Assembly (NCBI GenBank): GCA_905178155.1 | Contig: CAJINV010000001.1 | Location: forward strand, 2,073,904-2,137,903 | DNA length: 64,000 nucleotides | Reading direction: 5' to 3' | Source: Amoebophrya sp. A120 | Taxonomy: Eukaryota; Sar; Dinophyceae; Syndiniales; Amoebophryaceae | Shown here: positions 37,101-48,565 of the stretch, one piece after another | How the letters are laid out: every line of letters starts with the position of its first letter | Numbering within the stretch: position 1 is the first letter of the stretch | The notes under the pieces: generated by a model | The model's input: only the letters and a program-made list of their open reading frames with translations | Database searches by the model: none | Told to the model about the DNA's origin: nothing | Made by a program: the position numbers and the translations under genes

Positions 37101-39426
37101 AAAATGACCATGAGCCACAAGACGATCAAGCTGCTTCGCATGACAAATTATCGAAGGGCTAAACAACATCTAAGTCCGTGCCTAATTGTAATTTGTGATG
37201 CAAGAGGACTTGCAGTTGAGAATGTAACAGTTGAAAACGCCATAAGCAAGCTGGCCGCCTTGTCGCACATGACCGTGTCGCGAAACTTCATCAGCTCTGC
37301 GAGGTTACTCGTGTTTTCCGGCGTCGCCAAAGCGGCATACAACCCGATAGGACTATGGTAGTGAAAAGTACACGAGTTTAGTTCAAGTTCATCACTTCGC
37401 GTCAAGAAGGAAAGACGAGACGCGGCTTCCGCATCACCTCTTTATTGACTCCGATTCACTTCACTCACTTTCGCTAGGCAAGAAAATGCTAGTTCATGAT
37501 CATGATGATCATGACATCGACCATCAGCTACCAGTCTTGCTGCGATCAAAGAGCTAGGCTGCCGTAACATGCAAGAAAACATGACTTGGAAAATCCCCCC
37601 CCTTTGCGTCGGAAACTCCCCTCGTTGGGGAACGAGAGCCCAAATGCTACAACTTTGAGCGTTTTAAACATACTGAAGCCAAAACATCGGGCGACGTTGC
37701 GAACCACAAAAATCGGGCGTGGCTTACGAACGACATCACAGGCACCTTGCAGGCAGTGTAGCAGGGCGTTCCTATCGGCGATGTGGCGCGGGCAATAGCG
37801 CGCTGCAATTAGAAGGCTCGCAAAAAATTTTTCGCGCCATGCAGCAAACGCTACTAGCGACAGAGCAACACGCTTACGGAACGTCCTGCAATTTGAATCG
37901 GTAGCCCTCGCCCTATTTCTGCCATGTGTGCTGTAAAAGGTCAGCGCTTGCGGTTTTTTTTTGTTCATGTAGTCATAACTCACTGAATTGCCACTCTACG
38001 AAAATCCCACTTCTAGAATGATTCCGGGATGAGATAGCTTTTCTCTGGGGTGGTAATTCAGCGAGCCCTTGCTCCGGAAGAACCAGAAGCCTAGTAATTC
38101 ACTTTTCGAAATAGCGGAGTGAGATTGTTCCAGGAGTGAATATTCACTGAATTTTCACTCGGTTTCTCGTTACGGAACGAGAAATCGAGTGAAAATTCAG
38201 TGAATTTTCACTTTTGGAAAAATCCTGCTTCCCGAATTCGCGCTCCGGGAAAACTTCGCCTCCGGAGTGAAAATTTTCAAAAAGTGAAAATTCACTGAAT
38301 TTTCACTCGATTTCTCGTTCCGGAACGAGGCCTCGTTCCGGAACGAGGCCTCGTTCTGGAACGAGGAATCGAGTGAAAATTCACTGAATTTTCACTTTTT
38401 GAAAATTTTCACTCTGGGAGCTCAAGTCTCTCTCCCGGAAAATTCGTGATCCAAAAGTGATTTTTTTCAAAAAGAAAAAGTGAAAATTCACTGAATTTTC
38501 ACTCGGCTTCTCGTTCCGGAACGAGAAATCGAGTGAAAATTCAGTGAGTATTCACTTTCGGAAAATTTTAACTCCGCCCGGGAGCCGAAGCCTCTCTCCA
38601 GAAACATGCATGCTCCAAAAGTTATTTTTTTCAAAAAGTGAATACTCACTGAATTTTCACTCGGCTTCTCGTTCCGGAACGAGAAATCGAGTGAAAATTC
38701 AGTGAATATTCACTTTTTGAAAAGTCCCACTTTGGGATCCCGATTTTACCGGGATTGAGAATTCACTAAATTCTACTGACTCCATTTCTCGTTCCGAAAC
38801 GAAAACCAAGTGAGAACTCATTGAGTTCTCACTTTTTGAAAAGTCCTGGAGTGAGAATTCAGTAAATTCTCACTCCATTTCTCGCTCCGGAACGAGAAGC
38901 CGCGCAAGAATTCACTGCGTTCTCACTTTTTAAAAAGTCCTGGAGTGGCAATTCAGTGAGTTCTCACTTCGTTTCTCGTTCCGGAACGAGAGCCCACACG
39001 AAAACTCGCTGCGTTCTCACTTTTTGAAAAAATCCGGGTATTGCGCGCCTCGTTCCCGAACGAGGGGAGTTTCCGATGTCATTTTGTGGTAGAGGTTCCA
39101 AGTCATGCAAGAAAATTGATTGAATAAAATGGCTCGGCAGCATCAGAAAGAGAAACCCAGTAAACCCGTGAGGATTTTCACTAGCCATAAGAACCCCGCA
39201 CGATGCTGTGGATGTTGCTGAGCCCGCTCTTCAGATTCGCGGGGTCGGAAAGACGCATGGCTTCCGAGAAGTACTTGGCGACATCGGTGAGCGGAAAACC
39301 CGCGATGTCGGCGGCCGAAAAAAACGAGATGGCCCCCGAGGACATGCGAGCGCCCCAGCTCGACACCGGCTCCAGCAGCTCACCGCCGGCCTCCTGGGCG
39401 CTCTGGAGGTAGTACGTCGCGTCCAT
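34160..39426 (-). CDS. VMA13/ATP6V1H: V-type ATPase subunit H
   Basis: Start ATG 39426 (MDATYYLQSAQEAGG). Well-defined exons: 36386-36299 (MYKALMCVWLTSFNK), 36107-35979 (DVEMPTSVISSINEIL, VRTEKVIRIALMAIENLLAK), 35691-35480 (LEYEKWRDPELI, SGRLKWGFIHSEKFWLEN), 35312-35262, 35089-35053 (VIVRTSKDAETLAV), 34800-34756 (CHDLGEFARLHPVG), 34609 to about 34550 (GKHIATTRGAKDKMLELM) and about 34285-34160 (REVAREALLCVQKLMLQ). Phases of the six exons from 36386 to 34756 agree. The early exons (39426-39181, 37352 to about 37243, about 37072-37016 and about 36655-36576) fit by position but are less conserved. Subunit H is a HEAT/armadillo-repeat regulator that couples and silences the V1 sector of the proton pump on acidic compartments. 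Introns mix canonical GT-AG with introners. The first holds a 1.5-kb palindromic block. Confidence 0.88.
34806..35052. mobile_element. Introner, family 2 (V-ATPase H)
   Basis: A 247-bp element, TATCAACTGTAAAAATGTC ... GACATTTTTACATTTGATA. The inner TIR is GTCTGGGTCTGGAA, and the duplications are perfect CCGCG (34801-34805 and 35053-35057). Removal joins AETLAV to ACHDLG, a conserved subunit H motif. The ends match the element at 49888-50149. Confidence 0.93.
35095..35261. mobile_element. Introner, family 5 (V-ATPase H)
   Basis: A 167-bp element, TATCACAGGAAAAAGTG ... CACTTTTTTGTTTGATA. The subterminal inverted repeat is GTTAACGTTAACG against CGTTAACATTAAC. Flanks are CACAA and CACCA (one mismatch). 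Removal joins DHLMV to IVRTSKD in frame. Confidence 0.88.
37071..37243. mobile_element. Probable introner (V-ATPase H, N-terminal part)
   Basis: TTACATCCTCAACTG near 37068 is inverted against CAGTTGAGAATGTAA near 37213, with two internal copies of the TTTGTCATGC/GCATGACAAA core. The target duplication is unclear. Joining KAASLLMA to LGRPILLSG would keep the frame. Boundaries are approximate. Confidence 0.6.
37580..39107. repeat. 1.5-kb block bounded by inverted repeats, V-ATPase H intron
   Basis: 37609-37636 (TCGGAAACTCCCCTCG...) and 39049-39076 are inverted copies matching at 27 of 28 bases. CATGACTTGGAA at 37580-37591 is inverted exactly at 39096-39107. The pair brackets the palindrome array, so the whole block may be one inserted element. 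No transposase is encoded. Confidence 0.7.
37990..39045. repeat. Nested palindrome array
   Basis: Repeated modules of AGTGAAAATTCACTGAATTTT with CTCGTTCCGGAACGAG. The latter occurs five times exactly and at least four more times with one or two changes. Modules are themselves arranged as palindromes centred on TTCCGGAA and flanked by ATCGAGTGAAAATTCA arms. Three centres stand in tandem at about 38315-38363. The right half is more degenerate. It lies in a V-ATPase H intron and has no coding signal. Confidence 0.92.
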
Positions 39427-40076
39427 CCTCCTGGGCACGGAAGGTACTTATTAAATCAACCGCACTCTTCTACTGCTCTCTGTAGTCAACACTTGCACGA
39501 CCTGTAGCTGATGCTGATTTTTCTAGTAGTAGTACCAGAATTATCTCATGATGTTCATCGTCACCCGTCAAAATGATCATCTTTTCGGGAGAAGAAAACT
39601 TACGAGCTGCACGGGAGCAAACTCCGCCACAACCAAGCAAAAACGACGAGAAAAACAAAACAAGCACACCTTCAAAAACTACGCATTCTACCTTTAATAT
39701 TTAACCTTGATGAGAACTTGTCTCGGTCTTCCACTACTAGGTACGACTACTGGCTGTGATCAACGCAAGCACTCGAAGACCAGCGTCAAGATGCCACGTC
39801 GGAAAAAAACTCGGACTTTTCTGCAAGAAAGTGAAGGATGAGCAGCACATTTGCAACTTAATGCTTGGCTACCTCCATCCACGTACAGATAGAAAACGAA
39901 CACCCCTGTGCCAAGCACACGGAACAATTACTGCGGTGCGGCAAGCGCGTTCCGTTCTTTCCTAGATCTTCAATCTGTCCAACCTTCTGTCTTAGTCTTG
40001 TAGGGGTCCTGAGAAATAACGTGCTTCTAGCTCTACCCAAGTCGAGTCGTGCCCGTCCTCGCGGCACTTTTCTCCT

Positions 40077-40116
40077 CCTTCAGCGGTCTTTGAAAACTCG
40101 GGCATTGCTGATGCTC
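40077..40116. repeat. 40-bp direct repeat, copy 1
   Basis: CTTCAGCGGTCTTTGAAAAC and the following CTCGGGCATTGCTGATGCT recur at 41100-41139 with one internal change. The copy at 40077 abuts the 140-bp dispersed repeat; the second does not. Confidence 0.8.
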
Positions 40117-40118
40117 CA

Positions 40119-40255
40119 CTACAACTTTCTAATTATAACCCAACGGGAAAGTCCGTAGTCTCCGAAGCCGAAACATACGCATGCCTAGGCTTAGGAGTCT
40201 ACAAACTTACTACTGCTGGCCTTTGGCTGGGGATACCAGCCCCGGAACAGAATCG
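40119..40255. repeat. Dispersed 140-bp repeat, copy 1
   Basis: Starts CTACAACTTTCTAATTATAA and ends GGAACAGAATCG. A nearly identical copy is at 49351-49493. It contains a hairpin (GGCTGG GGATA CCAGCC), which could mean a structured RNA. Not matched to a known snRNA from memory. Confidence 0.85.
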
Positions 40256-41099
40256 TCGAACCCTAAACCCTGTCTAAGTTATCATTCTCTTACAACTAGT
40301 TTCTTCCTTCTAACCATACAAAATTATTATTTTTTCATGCATCTCACCTCGGCCTGATGGACATCTTTTTTCTTTTTGAACCCTTTTGGTAAAAATAAAA
40401 TAGATCCGTCTAGTAGCACCGCGGGCATGTGCAGACACATCGGCCAGTGTGTGGTTGGGGCGACATGCCATGCACAGCAAGTGGGAGCAGGATCTCCACT
40501 AACTTTTTTCCAAAACGATAACAGGAGTGGCTCTTCTGAACACTACTTTTTTTTTATTTTTTTCATTAGAGTATACGAAGCTACCGCCTCTGTTTCTTCG
40601 TTGGCCGAGGTGCATACAAAAAAGAGACCGACTAAAGCCACCGAGCCGCACAGTGGTCTTGTGCGCTACCACTAAATTTAGGTCGAGGCGGGCGCTAGCG
40701 CTACGCGGCATGTACTACACGATCATGCACTTGTGACGGCCACGGCAGTTAAGCGATCCGCGGACCGCAATGCAAATTTTCTCTAGCCACCTTAGTGGGC
40801 CCCGCGAACGTCACGCATGTCGCCGCTCCTGCTGATGCAACAGCAGTGCGGGGGATGTGATAAGCTAAGCCCTGCGGGCCTATTCTAGGCATCCCCGTCT
40901 AACTAACGCTGGTCGATGTGTACTCTCAAATTTTATCTCCTGCTGCAACAGGGGCGCTAGGTATACCGAACTTGTATACTGGTGTATCGCCCGGCGTATC
41001 ATATAGATTAGAATTAGTACAGCTTTTTCTAACTTACTTTTATTGCCACCACCACCTCTCTATAAAAAGCCCACCTCAGCCTCTGTTCGCGTCTTTTGT

Positions 41100-41139
41100 C
41101 CTTCAGCGGTCTTGGAAAACTCGGGCATTGCTGATGCTG
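41100..41139. repeat. 40-bp direct repeat, copy 2
   Basis: Second copy of the 40077-40116 segment, about 35 bp downstream of a TATAAAAAG string at 41061. Confidence 0.8.
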
Positions 41140-42070
41140 CCTGGTGCTGGTGCAGCAGTGGCGGGCTACGCTTCAAGTTCTAGTACGTACTGCTCAAATA
41201 ACATTGTACACGATTTACATCTTTGTTGTGGTGCTTTCCACCAAAAATGCGACTTCAGTTGACGGTAAGTCGTGTTAATTTAATTGCGGTACATCACAAA
41301 CACTAACTCCGTCTTGGTTTACTTAATTGGGTTAAGGTCGTGACCCTGAATTATAGGTCTCCAACTCTAGTACCTCCATTGAATAATTTCACCATACCAG
41401 TGCATCACTAAAACTTGCGAAGATAACGCTCCAATCGAAAATGCGTTCCCAGTGCTGCGCGAAGCTCGTTACAGTCGCTGAGTGGCAATTCGCAACCTAC
41501 TTGGGTTGCAGAAGTCCATCCGCTTGCTTTTTGTGATGCTTGGTCGATCCTCATCTGCAGCTAGCAGTACGTAGCTGCACCTACTGCTGCTTGAGTCTGC
41601 ATGATGTGTTGCTATTGTGTTAATATGTGCGATACTGACCCCCGGAAAAGCATCTTCAGCGTTCGTTACATGTACATTATAATTTTACTCAGATGCGAAT
41701 CTGTTCCGCTTTTTACCGCTGGTGCGATCACTCAATGGATAAACAACTTTAACTTCTTTTTTTTTAATTAGTTAAAAACAAAGTGATGTTGAGATTCAGA
41801 ATCATGCATGTTGGTCATACAGTAGATATAGGATGGTCTAGTGATTTTTTCGACAGGAGTGACATCCCGCCCTGCTCCATTAGTAATGAGAGGCTGAGCG
41901 ATCGCGATGGGCTTGTCCTAATTATGAGTCCCTCCTGCTCATGGTGATTCAAAAATCACGTACTGTATAGACTTAAAGTATGAAAAAATTCAAATAGCAC
42001 AACTTTACGGTTACTGAAAAAAGAAAGACCCTGCAAGAACTCAGCATCCACGACACAACTAGTGCGGTCT

Positions 42071-45000
42071 TCATGGGAGAGGAGGAGATGGATGATCACG
42101 ATCTTCGTTATACTCCCGACTCCGACTCCGTCCTCGTCTACCCGGCGCGGGAGGCGTTCCAACAGGACCTGCCCCTCCGTGAGGGGGCGTGCTGTATCTG
42201 TGGGCACTAGGGCTTCGAGGACTCCGCGAGGACCCACGACGACCACGAGATGCACGTGGAGTACTAGTATCAAGCGACGGCACGCGTGGTCCTGGTGCGG
42301 GAGAGACGGAAGCGCCAGCCGCTGGTGCGGATCCGCTTCTCCCGGCGCTCCTCCTGCCCCCGCGGGTCGACCGACTGCGACTGCGGGCGGCTCGTCCTGG
42401 AGGACTGCCACCGCCAGGTGGCGGCGGCCCGGGCGGAGGTGGTAGTGGTGGAGCAGCTCGTCTCCGTCCCCTTGGCTCGTTTGCACCTGGCCACAGTCGC
42501 AGCCTTGCGTCCTTTATTTCCCTGTCCTCCGCGGCTTGTCTCTCCAGAGCTTCTGCTCGTCTGTCTTTTTCCTCCTGCTCGATCCGCAGTCGTTCTGCTT
42601 TAAACCTCCTGGTGATATCCCTCTCCGCACGTTTCATGCGGACCGCCTCTGCCTTGTTTTCCTGCTTGATCCGCAGGTGTTCTTCTTTCAACCGACTGTT
42701 GATAACCCTCTCCTCACGTTTCACGCGGTCCGGCTCTGCCTTGTTTTGCGCCACGGTCTCTAATCGCTCATGCTCGAGCACCCGCTCAGCTGCCGTCAAT
42801 AGTTCCCCATCTGCCCTGGGCACCACGTCAATCTCCCGTTTGGCGAGCAGGGGGCCGTGAGCTTCGCCCCAGTTCAGGTACCGGCGCGGCACTGCAGGCG
42901 CCCTCTTTTTTATAAGTAACTGGTAAAACACCTGCGCGAGCGCGACGCTGTCGGCGAAGGCGGTGTGCTGCCCGGGAAACATGAACTGGATATCGTAATT
43001 CTGGCACAAAGTCCCCTCACTCCAATCCAGGTCGTCATTTTTGGCGCTAGCGCTGACCACGGTAGTCAAGCCTCGGTACAAGCTCGCGTACACATTCTTC
43101 TCTTTTTTCTCCGCCGCGGCTTTCGCCTTCGGCTTTGCTTTCGCCCCTGGCTGCGCTTTTTTCAGACGTTCTTGTAATTCTTCCTGCGGAGTTTTTTCCC
43201 CCTTGGCGGCGGTTGCAACCAGGGTCTTGAAAGCCTGACTCTGATCGTAGTACTCTTCTTTGGTTGCGGGCAAAAACTTCATCTTATGCCTTTCCGCCTC
43301 GGGCTCACCGGTGGCCTGGTCGATTTTCTGTGGGGGCAGAAGTTTTTTGATTACCTTCCCGATCTCGGGCTCGCGGTCTTGGATCTTCAACAGTAAAGTT
43401 TCGAAATCTCGAACCGCGTCATTGGTATTCAACAGCATTTTTGCGTCTGCTCCTGCTGGATCATATTGAAAGTAGCTTTTCAGTCGACCTAATTCCGCGG
43501 CGGTAAGCACGGCACTGCTTCCGTTGCCGGGAACCACTGCTGGGTGGAATACATTATGAGCATGTTGCACCGTAAGCCCATGCCCTCCCACTCCGGCGGC
43601 TTTGCCGATCGCTTTCCACTTGGCGTACAGCTTTGCGTCAGCCTTGCTCAGCACATTGGGAGTGTCCGGGTCCTGCAGCCTCGAAACAGAATACATCAAT
43701 TGCAGAAAAACCTGCGTCAGTGCGGTGACAACCGCTCCAGAGATCGGAATGCGGTCTTTGCTTCGAAGGCCCGTGCGGAGGTACTCGTCATTACCGGGGG
43801 CGTGCTCAAACAGGCCAGCTCCCAGCGCTGCCTTGATCGCCTTCAGCGTATCGAGCAGCATGAACTCAAATGTCCGTGGAGGGCGAACGGAAGGACGACC
43901 AGCGACCAACTCTCCCGAACTAGAACTACTCGCCGCTCCGATCGGAGCCGCACGGCCAGCGGTTGTTGAACTATCATTCTCCTGCAAGAGCAAGTGCAGT
44001 TCCCTACGATTGCCCCTCGTTCCACCGGGCTTATCGCTGGGCAAGTCAACTCTTTGCGGCGTGGTCAGCCCTCGACTTGATGGTGGCTTTTTCGAGCTGT
44101 AGCCGACTACAAAGAGCGGCGAAGAATTAAAGCCACCGATTGGGAGACGCAATGTGGTTGGCACAATGGGCGGCAGGGCAGAAAAAACCTCGACGTCTCC
44201 ATCTCCGCTAGCGGGCGAGGGAATGGTGCCATCTGCAGCCACCCCACCTGTTGGTCCCTCCTTGGCCCCGTCGTGTCGTTCGCAGATGCTGGCCAGGAGG
44301 TTTGTGTGGTAGTTTGCTGCTCCACCCGTAGAAGTAGAAGCTCCTCCGCTGATGTTCAGAAAGAGATGCGCCACGTGCTTCCGGAAGATTTGGCACAGAA
44401 TTGGATAATCGAACGAGTCCCCATTGTGAGCGAAAATATTCAACTTCTTGACGTCCCGACCAGCTGTACCAGTTCTTTCGGTCTGCATCGGCTCAAACTC
44501 AAACTCTTTGACGTGCACGAGCCATGCGGCCATGTACTTGGCAGCGTGTTCCTCGGGTATGGCGGGCTCGTATTTAAAAACGTTGCGAAACTCGTATTAC
44601 AGTGAAAAATGCCCCCACGACCACCAAAGTCACGAAAACTTGTGATGCGAAGTTTCCAAAACCTAATGCAAACTTTTTGTCATGCATGAAAGAAGTACGA
44701 GTCTTTTCCTTTATCTTTCTGATGCAGATGAGTCTAGGCGTGTATGTGTATCGCATCGCTTGCATGACAAGCGCCACTCTTGCTGGTGTCTTTTGCAATA
44801 CAAATGCTCCCAAGTTCGGGGGTCGTGGAGAAATTTTTCACCTTGATAACTCGTCTTGGTAGCGCGCCAGCTCGGCCAGATCGTACACCCGAAGCTCCGG
44901 GCCAGATGGTACACCCGCCGCGTTGACGGGAACAAAAGCGCGCTGCGGCGGTTTTATCTTTATCCCCGCAGCCGGGTCCACGTCAACCACGCCTGCGGCT

Positions 45001-47875
45001 GCAGCTGCTCCCGGAGGAGGAGGTGCGCCGGCTGCCGCTGCGAGATGAACAGCAGCTCCTCCAGGTGCAGCTGCTGCTGCTCCCCCTCCTGCTGGAGCAG
45101 GGAGGTCGTGAGCATACCCGCCATGCCAGGCCACGTGGCTTCGAATCAGGCGCTCGGTGATCTCCGCCCGGAGGGCGTCCTCGGAGGCGTACTCGCCGGG
45201 TGCTGCGCCTTTGCGGATGCCCCAGACATTTTTCCAACTGTGGACGGACCGCTGGACGTCCGTGTTCAAAAATTTGAATTCTTCTCTCAGAGCTTCCTTT
45301 GTCTTTGCCTGTTGCACCCTGCGAGCTGCCTTGAGGCGCATCTTCCTGGGATCGAGACGACGCTCCTCGTCGGGCGCAGGGCGACTCCCAGGACGCGTTC
45401 GGGACGCACGGACGTCACGCGGGGTAGTACGACCGCGGCCCGGGGTCGGCGTCTCGTCGGGACCGGCATTCAACCACAGCGCCTCGGTGCGATCCGACTG
45501 ATGCGGTGCTGCGGCACCACCAGTATTTGCAGGTCCACGAATCTCCCGCCGGCGCCGTTTTCTCGGTGGAGTAGCTACGAAATGAATATCTGCGACAACT
45601 CCGCCTGCGGGTGCGCCTGCTGGTGGTGCCCCGCTAGCTCCAGCGGCTCCGCCCGCCCCTACGGCTCCACCGGGCGCAGCAGCGGCAGCGGCCGCCGGCT
45701 CGGCCTCCGCCTCTGCCTCGACCCACCACCAACCACGGTCGTCGCTTACGAGGTCTTCCACGATTTCGGGCGAGCGGCCTCTTCCTTCTCCTCGTTCGGC
45801 CGCCCACCGGCGCATGTATTTCACAAATCTGTTGTTCCCGTTTAGGTAATCGTCTAGCAGCTCGTGAAATGCCTTCCTCTGTTCAGCAGGTACAGGCCAG
45901 CGTTGTTCATGTTGTTCTCCTGGTGCGGTAAAAATGTTGGCAGGGTCGTCATGTTCCTGTTCCGCAAGCCGCGCGAACTGCCAGTCCAAAGTCCTCCCCA
46001 CAATACTCTGTTCATCGTCCTGCCCCGTCAGAACGCCCGGTTCTGCTGTCTCTCCTGGTGCGTATCGTTCGGAGTACGTTACTGTGATCTCGTAAAGGAA
46101 CTCTTTCGGCTGCTCTTTCGCTCCTGCAGCTGGTGGTGCTGCGGGCGCCGCAGCTGCAGCTGCTCCTCCTGCAGCTCCTGCAGCTGCCACTGCGCCCCCG
46201 TCTGGCTCTGGACCTGCACCTGTAAAATAAATATAAAGGTAGAAGAGAAGCAGGACATTTTTACTAGAAACCCAATCACTTGTTCGAGGACCACAGTTCA
46301 ATCGAAGATTGGGAAGTAGCTAGGACAACGACATCAAGAGGACCACTCTTCGTTATCACCAAGTATTGCATTGCCATAAGGAGCATGAGCACGACCAGAG
46401 AGATCATGATCATGACCATGAGGCCTCTAATTTATATCTGTGATCAAAAAAAAATGAAACAAAATGGTGAACAAACAGCAAAGAGCAACTACAAGTGTAC
46501 TTATCCACCGACAAGCAGCTGTAGTAAGAAGTACCTGCGAGAGCACCTCCAGCAGCTTCACTGCCGGCCCCCGCGGCTCCAGCTGCACCTCCAGCTTCAC
46601 CCTCCACCATTTTCACACTGATTTCGTCCAACGTGGTCAGGATGTCTCTCCGCCGCTGATCGGTGTACTTCTGCACCATTGCCTGCAGTCCGTTATACAA
46701 CACGGCCCCGCACCATTCGTTGTATACATTTACTTCCGCGGACTCCCTGCCAAAATCAGTTCTCAAGCGCGCAGGTGCTTGCGGGAGGAACAGAAATTTA
46801 TCGTTTGGTCCTGCTGGAACACTTTGCAGACCTTCACGCGGCACCAGTTCCCGCGAGGACCACAGATTTGGATCATCCCCAGGTTTTCCCGCCCAGTTTT
46901 TCCGTCCAAGAAAGATGCACTTCTCAAACGGGCCCCCGTCTACTGCCGCGTTGAAAGACACCCGCTTCCGCATATGACAGTGCACAACTCCCCCTCCCCC
47001 TCACTTGTATAGCATGAACGGCAATACAAGCATCAGCAAGAGTGCCGGTTTTGCATGGCAAATCTGCACTGGAGTGCAGTGCTATTTGGGCTACCAGAGC
47101 TTGTGGTCATGCAAAAAGTGCCAAGAGGCAAAGGGTGGATTGGATATTTTACATGACAAATGAGGGGGAGGGGGAGTTGTGTACTGTCATACCGCACGTG
47201 GGGCAGCGACACGATCACGTCGAACTCTCGCTGCCAATTCTCGCGCCGGTAGGTGTATCCTGTGCAAAACAAGTATCGCACTCGTATTACACTCATGCAT
47301 ATACAAATCTTTTTCCTAAGGCAAATCCGCATTACAAAATCTTATTTCTCATGCTGAGGAAATTTGTAATGCATTTATACGAGTACGATAAGTTGTACTT
47401 TTGCAGTTCATAAGGTGTCTGGCAGCTCTTCCCCGTCCCAGCCGGCTGCCTCTGCTCCCCGTCGAAATCCAGCCGTCGGCAGTTGTAGCAGCCCAGCATC
47501 TTCTTTCGCTTTGGGCGATCGTATCTGGGTATTGCGGTCCAGCAGAAACGCAGCGATATGTGTCAACGGCGTGTCCTTTCGCTCGCTGCCTTTTCTACTG
47601 TACATCGTCTCGAAGTCGAAAAAGATACCACCCTCCCGCAACTGTTCCCAAAACCTGGCGTTGTTATTTCGTTTTCGCGCCTGATGAGCATGATCTTCTA
47701 GTACCCCCTGTGGTTCTTCACCATCCGCGCCGTCGGCAAGAGGTGGACCGCCAAGAGGAGACGACGACCCACTCGCGTAAGTAACCGCGCAACTTGCCAG
47801 AAGGAGGGTGAAGGATCTGCCTCTACTTCGCCACGACGCCGAGCACGAAGATGCTTCCAAATTCAACACTGCCAT
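42071..47875 (-). CDS. DEDDh 3'-5' exonuclease with very large insertions, 1614 aa
   Basis: ATG 47875 starts MAVLNLEASS with a hydrophobic FTLLLASCAVTYAS near residues 22-35 (possible signal peptide or anchor). Exons are 47875-47413, 47250-47192, 46967-46535, 46219-44854 and 44594-42071, counting each duplication once. They total 4845 bases, a multiple of three. Exo I is FFDFET (D87, E89). Exo II is IFAHNGDSFDYPIL about 750 residues later. Exo III is HTAFADSVALAQVF near residue 1310 and fits HX4D. This is the DEDDh (RNase T/DnaQ-like) nuclease pattern for DNA or RNA 3' ends. The inter-motif regions are Ala/Gly/Pro-rich and charged, and the C-terminus is an Arg/Ser/Pro tail after a coiled-coil-like EERVINSRLKEEHLRIKQE segment. 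Three introns are introners. Intron 46220-46534 is canonical (GCAG|GTACTT ... TTACAG). Substrate unknown. Confidence 0.82.
44595..44848. mobile_element. Introner, family 4 (exonuclease)
   Basis: A 254-bp element, TATTACAGTGAAAAATGCCC ... AATTTTTCACCTTGATA, with perfect ACTCG duplications at 44590-44594 and 44849-44853. Removal joins ARYQDE to FRNVFKYEPA in frame. Confidence 0.92.
46973..47191. mobile_element. Introner, family 1 (exonuclease)
   Basis: A 219-bp element, TATGACAGTGCACAACTCCC ... GTTGTGTACTGTCATA, with perfect CCGCA duplications at 46968-46972 and 47192-47196. The interior is closely similar to 31068-31280. Removal joins VSLPHVR to KRVSFNA. Confidence 0.94.
47257..47412. mobile_element. 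Introner, family 3 (exonuclease)
   Basis: A 156-bp element, ATCCTGTGCAAAACAAGTATC ... TACTTTTGCAGTTCATA, with 6-bp AGGTGT duplications at 47251-47256 and 47413-47418. Removal joins EELPDT to YRRENW. Only 60 bp of exon separate it from the family 1 element. Confidence 0.9.
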
Positions 47876-48377
47876 ATTTTTTTTCGGTGACAGTTCTCGA
47901 GATAGGTTTTGAATTAGATGGAAGTAGATAAAGATTTCTCCCAAAAGTTTTGCAGAAGAACAAATGTTAAAACAAAGGGAATCTGTCTGGAAATCCAGAA
48001 ATAGACAAGGAACGATGCAATTGCCTGTGCGTTCTTCCCTTGACTTTGGCTATCACCTCTCTTAGAAAATTATGACCGCAATACTGACTGACAGAATCAG
48101 AAACAAGCGCAGAAAGAAGAAGAATGAATAACTGTCGTAAAGATAAACAATATACAAGGTTGATGTCGACTTAGTAGCAAAAGAAAAGCGCTTGCTTCAA
48201 AGAAACCGAACAATATCGGCCCTGGATATTTTTTTTTTCGAAAATCAAATGGAAATGACAAAAATCAGGCGACATCCTCATGGGGATGGGCAGGACACCC
48301 CTTACAGATTTTCCGATTTGCGATTGAATCGCGAATTTTTTGCGATCATGCTTCAGACACATCCAAATCCGGAATTT

Positions 48378-48565
48378 CTTTTTTTCACACATTCTGACGG
48401 AGGACGGATCCAAATTTTCTCAAGATCTGGGACCGAATCTCGGCATTTTCAATCTAGAAACCGATAGAATTTTTCCACACATTCATTCTGACCGACAGAT
48501 CCAAACTTTCCAAAGATCTGTCACAGAATCATTTCGTCGGCATTTTAGTAGATGAAACCGATGTA
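48378..48565. repeat. Degenerate tandem repeat, two units of about 93 bp
   Basis: Both units share CACACATTCTGAC, GATCCAAA(T/C)TTTC, (A)AGATCTG, TCGGCATTTT and GAAACCGAT in the same order. A weaker partial match lies near 48700. Confidence 0.6.

Larger units (their letters stand above)
39427..42070. other. Intergenic region with short repeats
   Basis: About 2.6 kb between V-ATPase H and the end of the exonuclease gene. No coding gene is supported. It contains one copy of a 140-bp dispersed repeat (40119-40255) and a 40-bp repeated segment (40077-40116 and 41100-41139). The rest is unique. A small RNA gene is possible but not shown. Confidence 0.45.

Noticed and set aside
37546-37983. 145-codon minus-strand frame
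   Set aside because: It overlaps one inverted-repeat arm of the palindromic block, lies inside a V-ATPase H intron and has no recognisable domain.
38100-39050. CRISPR-like regular repeats
   Set aside because: The repeats are palindromic modules without unique spacers of constant length, in a eukaryotic intron and with no cas genes.
41061-41139. TATAAAAAG upstream of the 40-bp repeat as a promoter for an RNA gene
   Set aside because: A single TATA-like string in AT-rich DNA is weak evidence, and the other copy of the repeat lacks it.
42062-42860. Overlapping plus-strand frames rich in Arg, Ser and Pro
   Set aside because: They are antisense to the exonuclease C-terminal tail. The minus-strand frame is long, joins in phase with upstream exons and carries the nuclease motifs.
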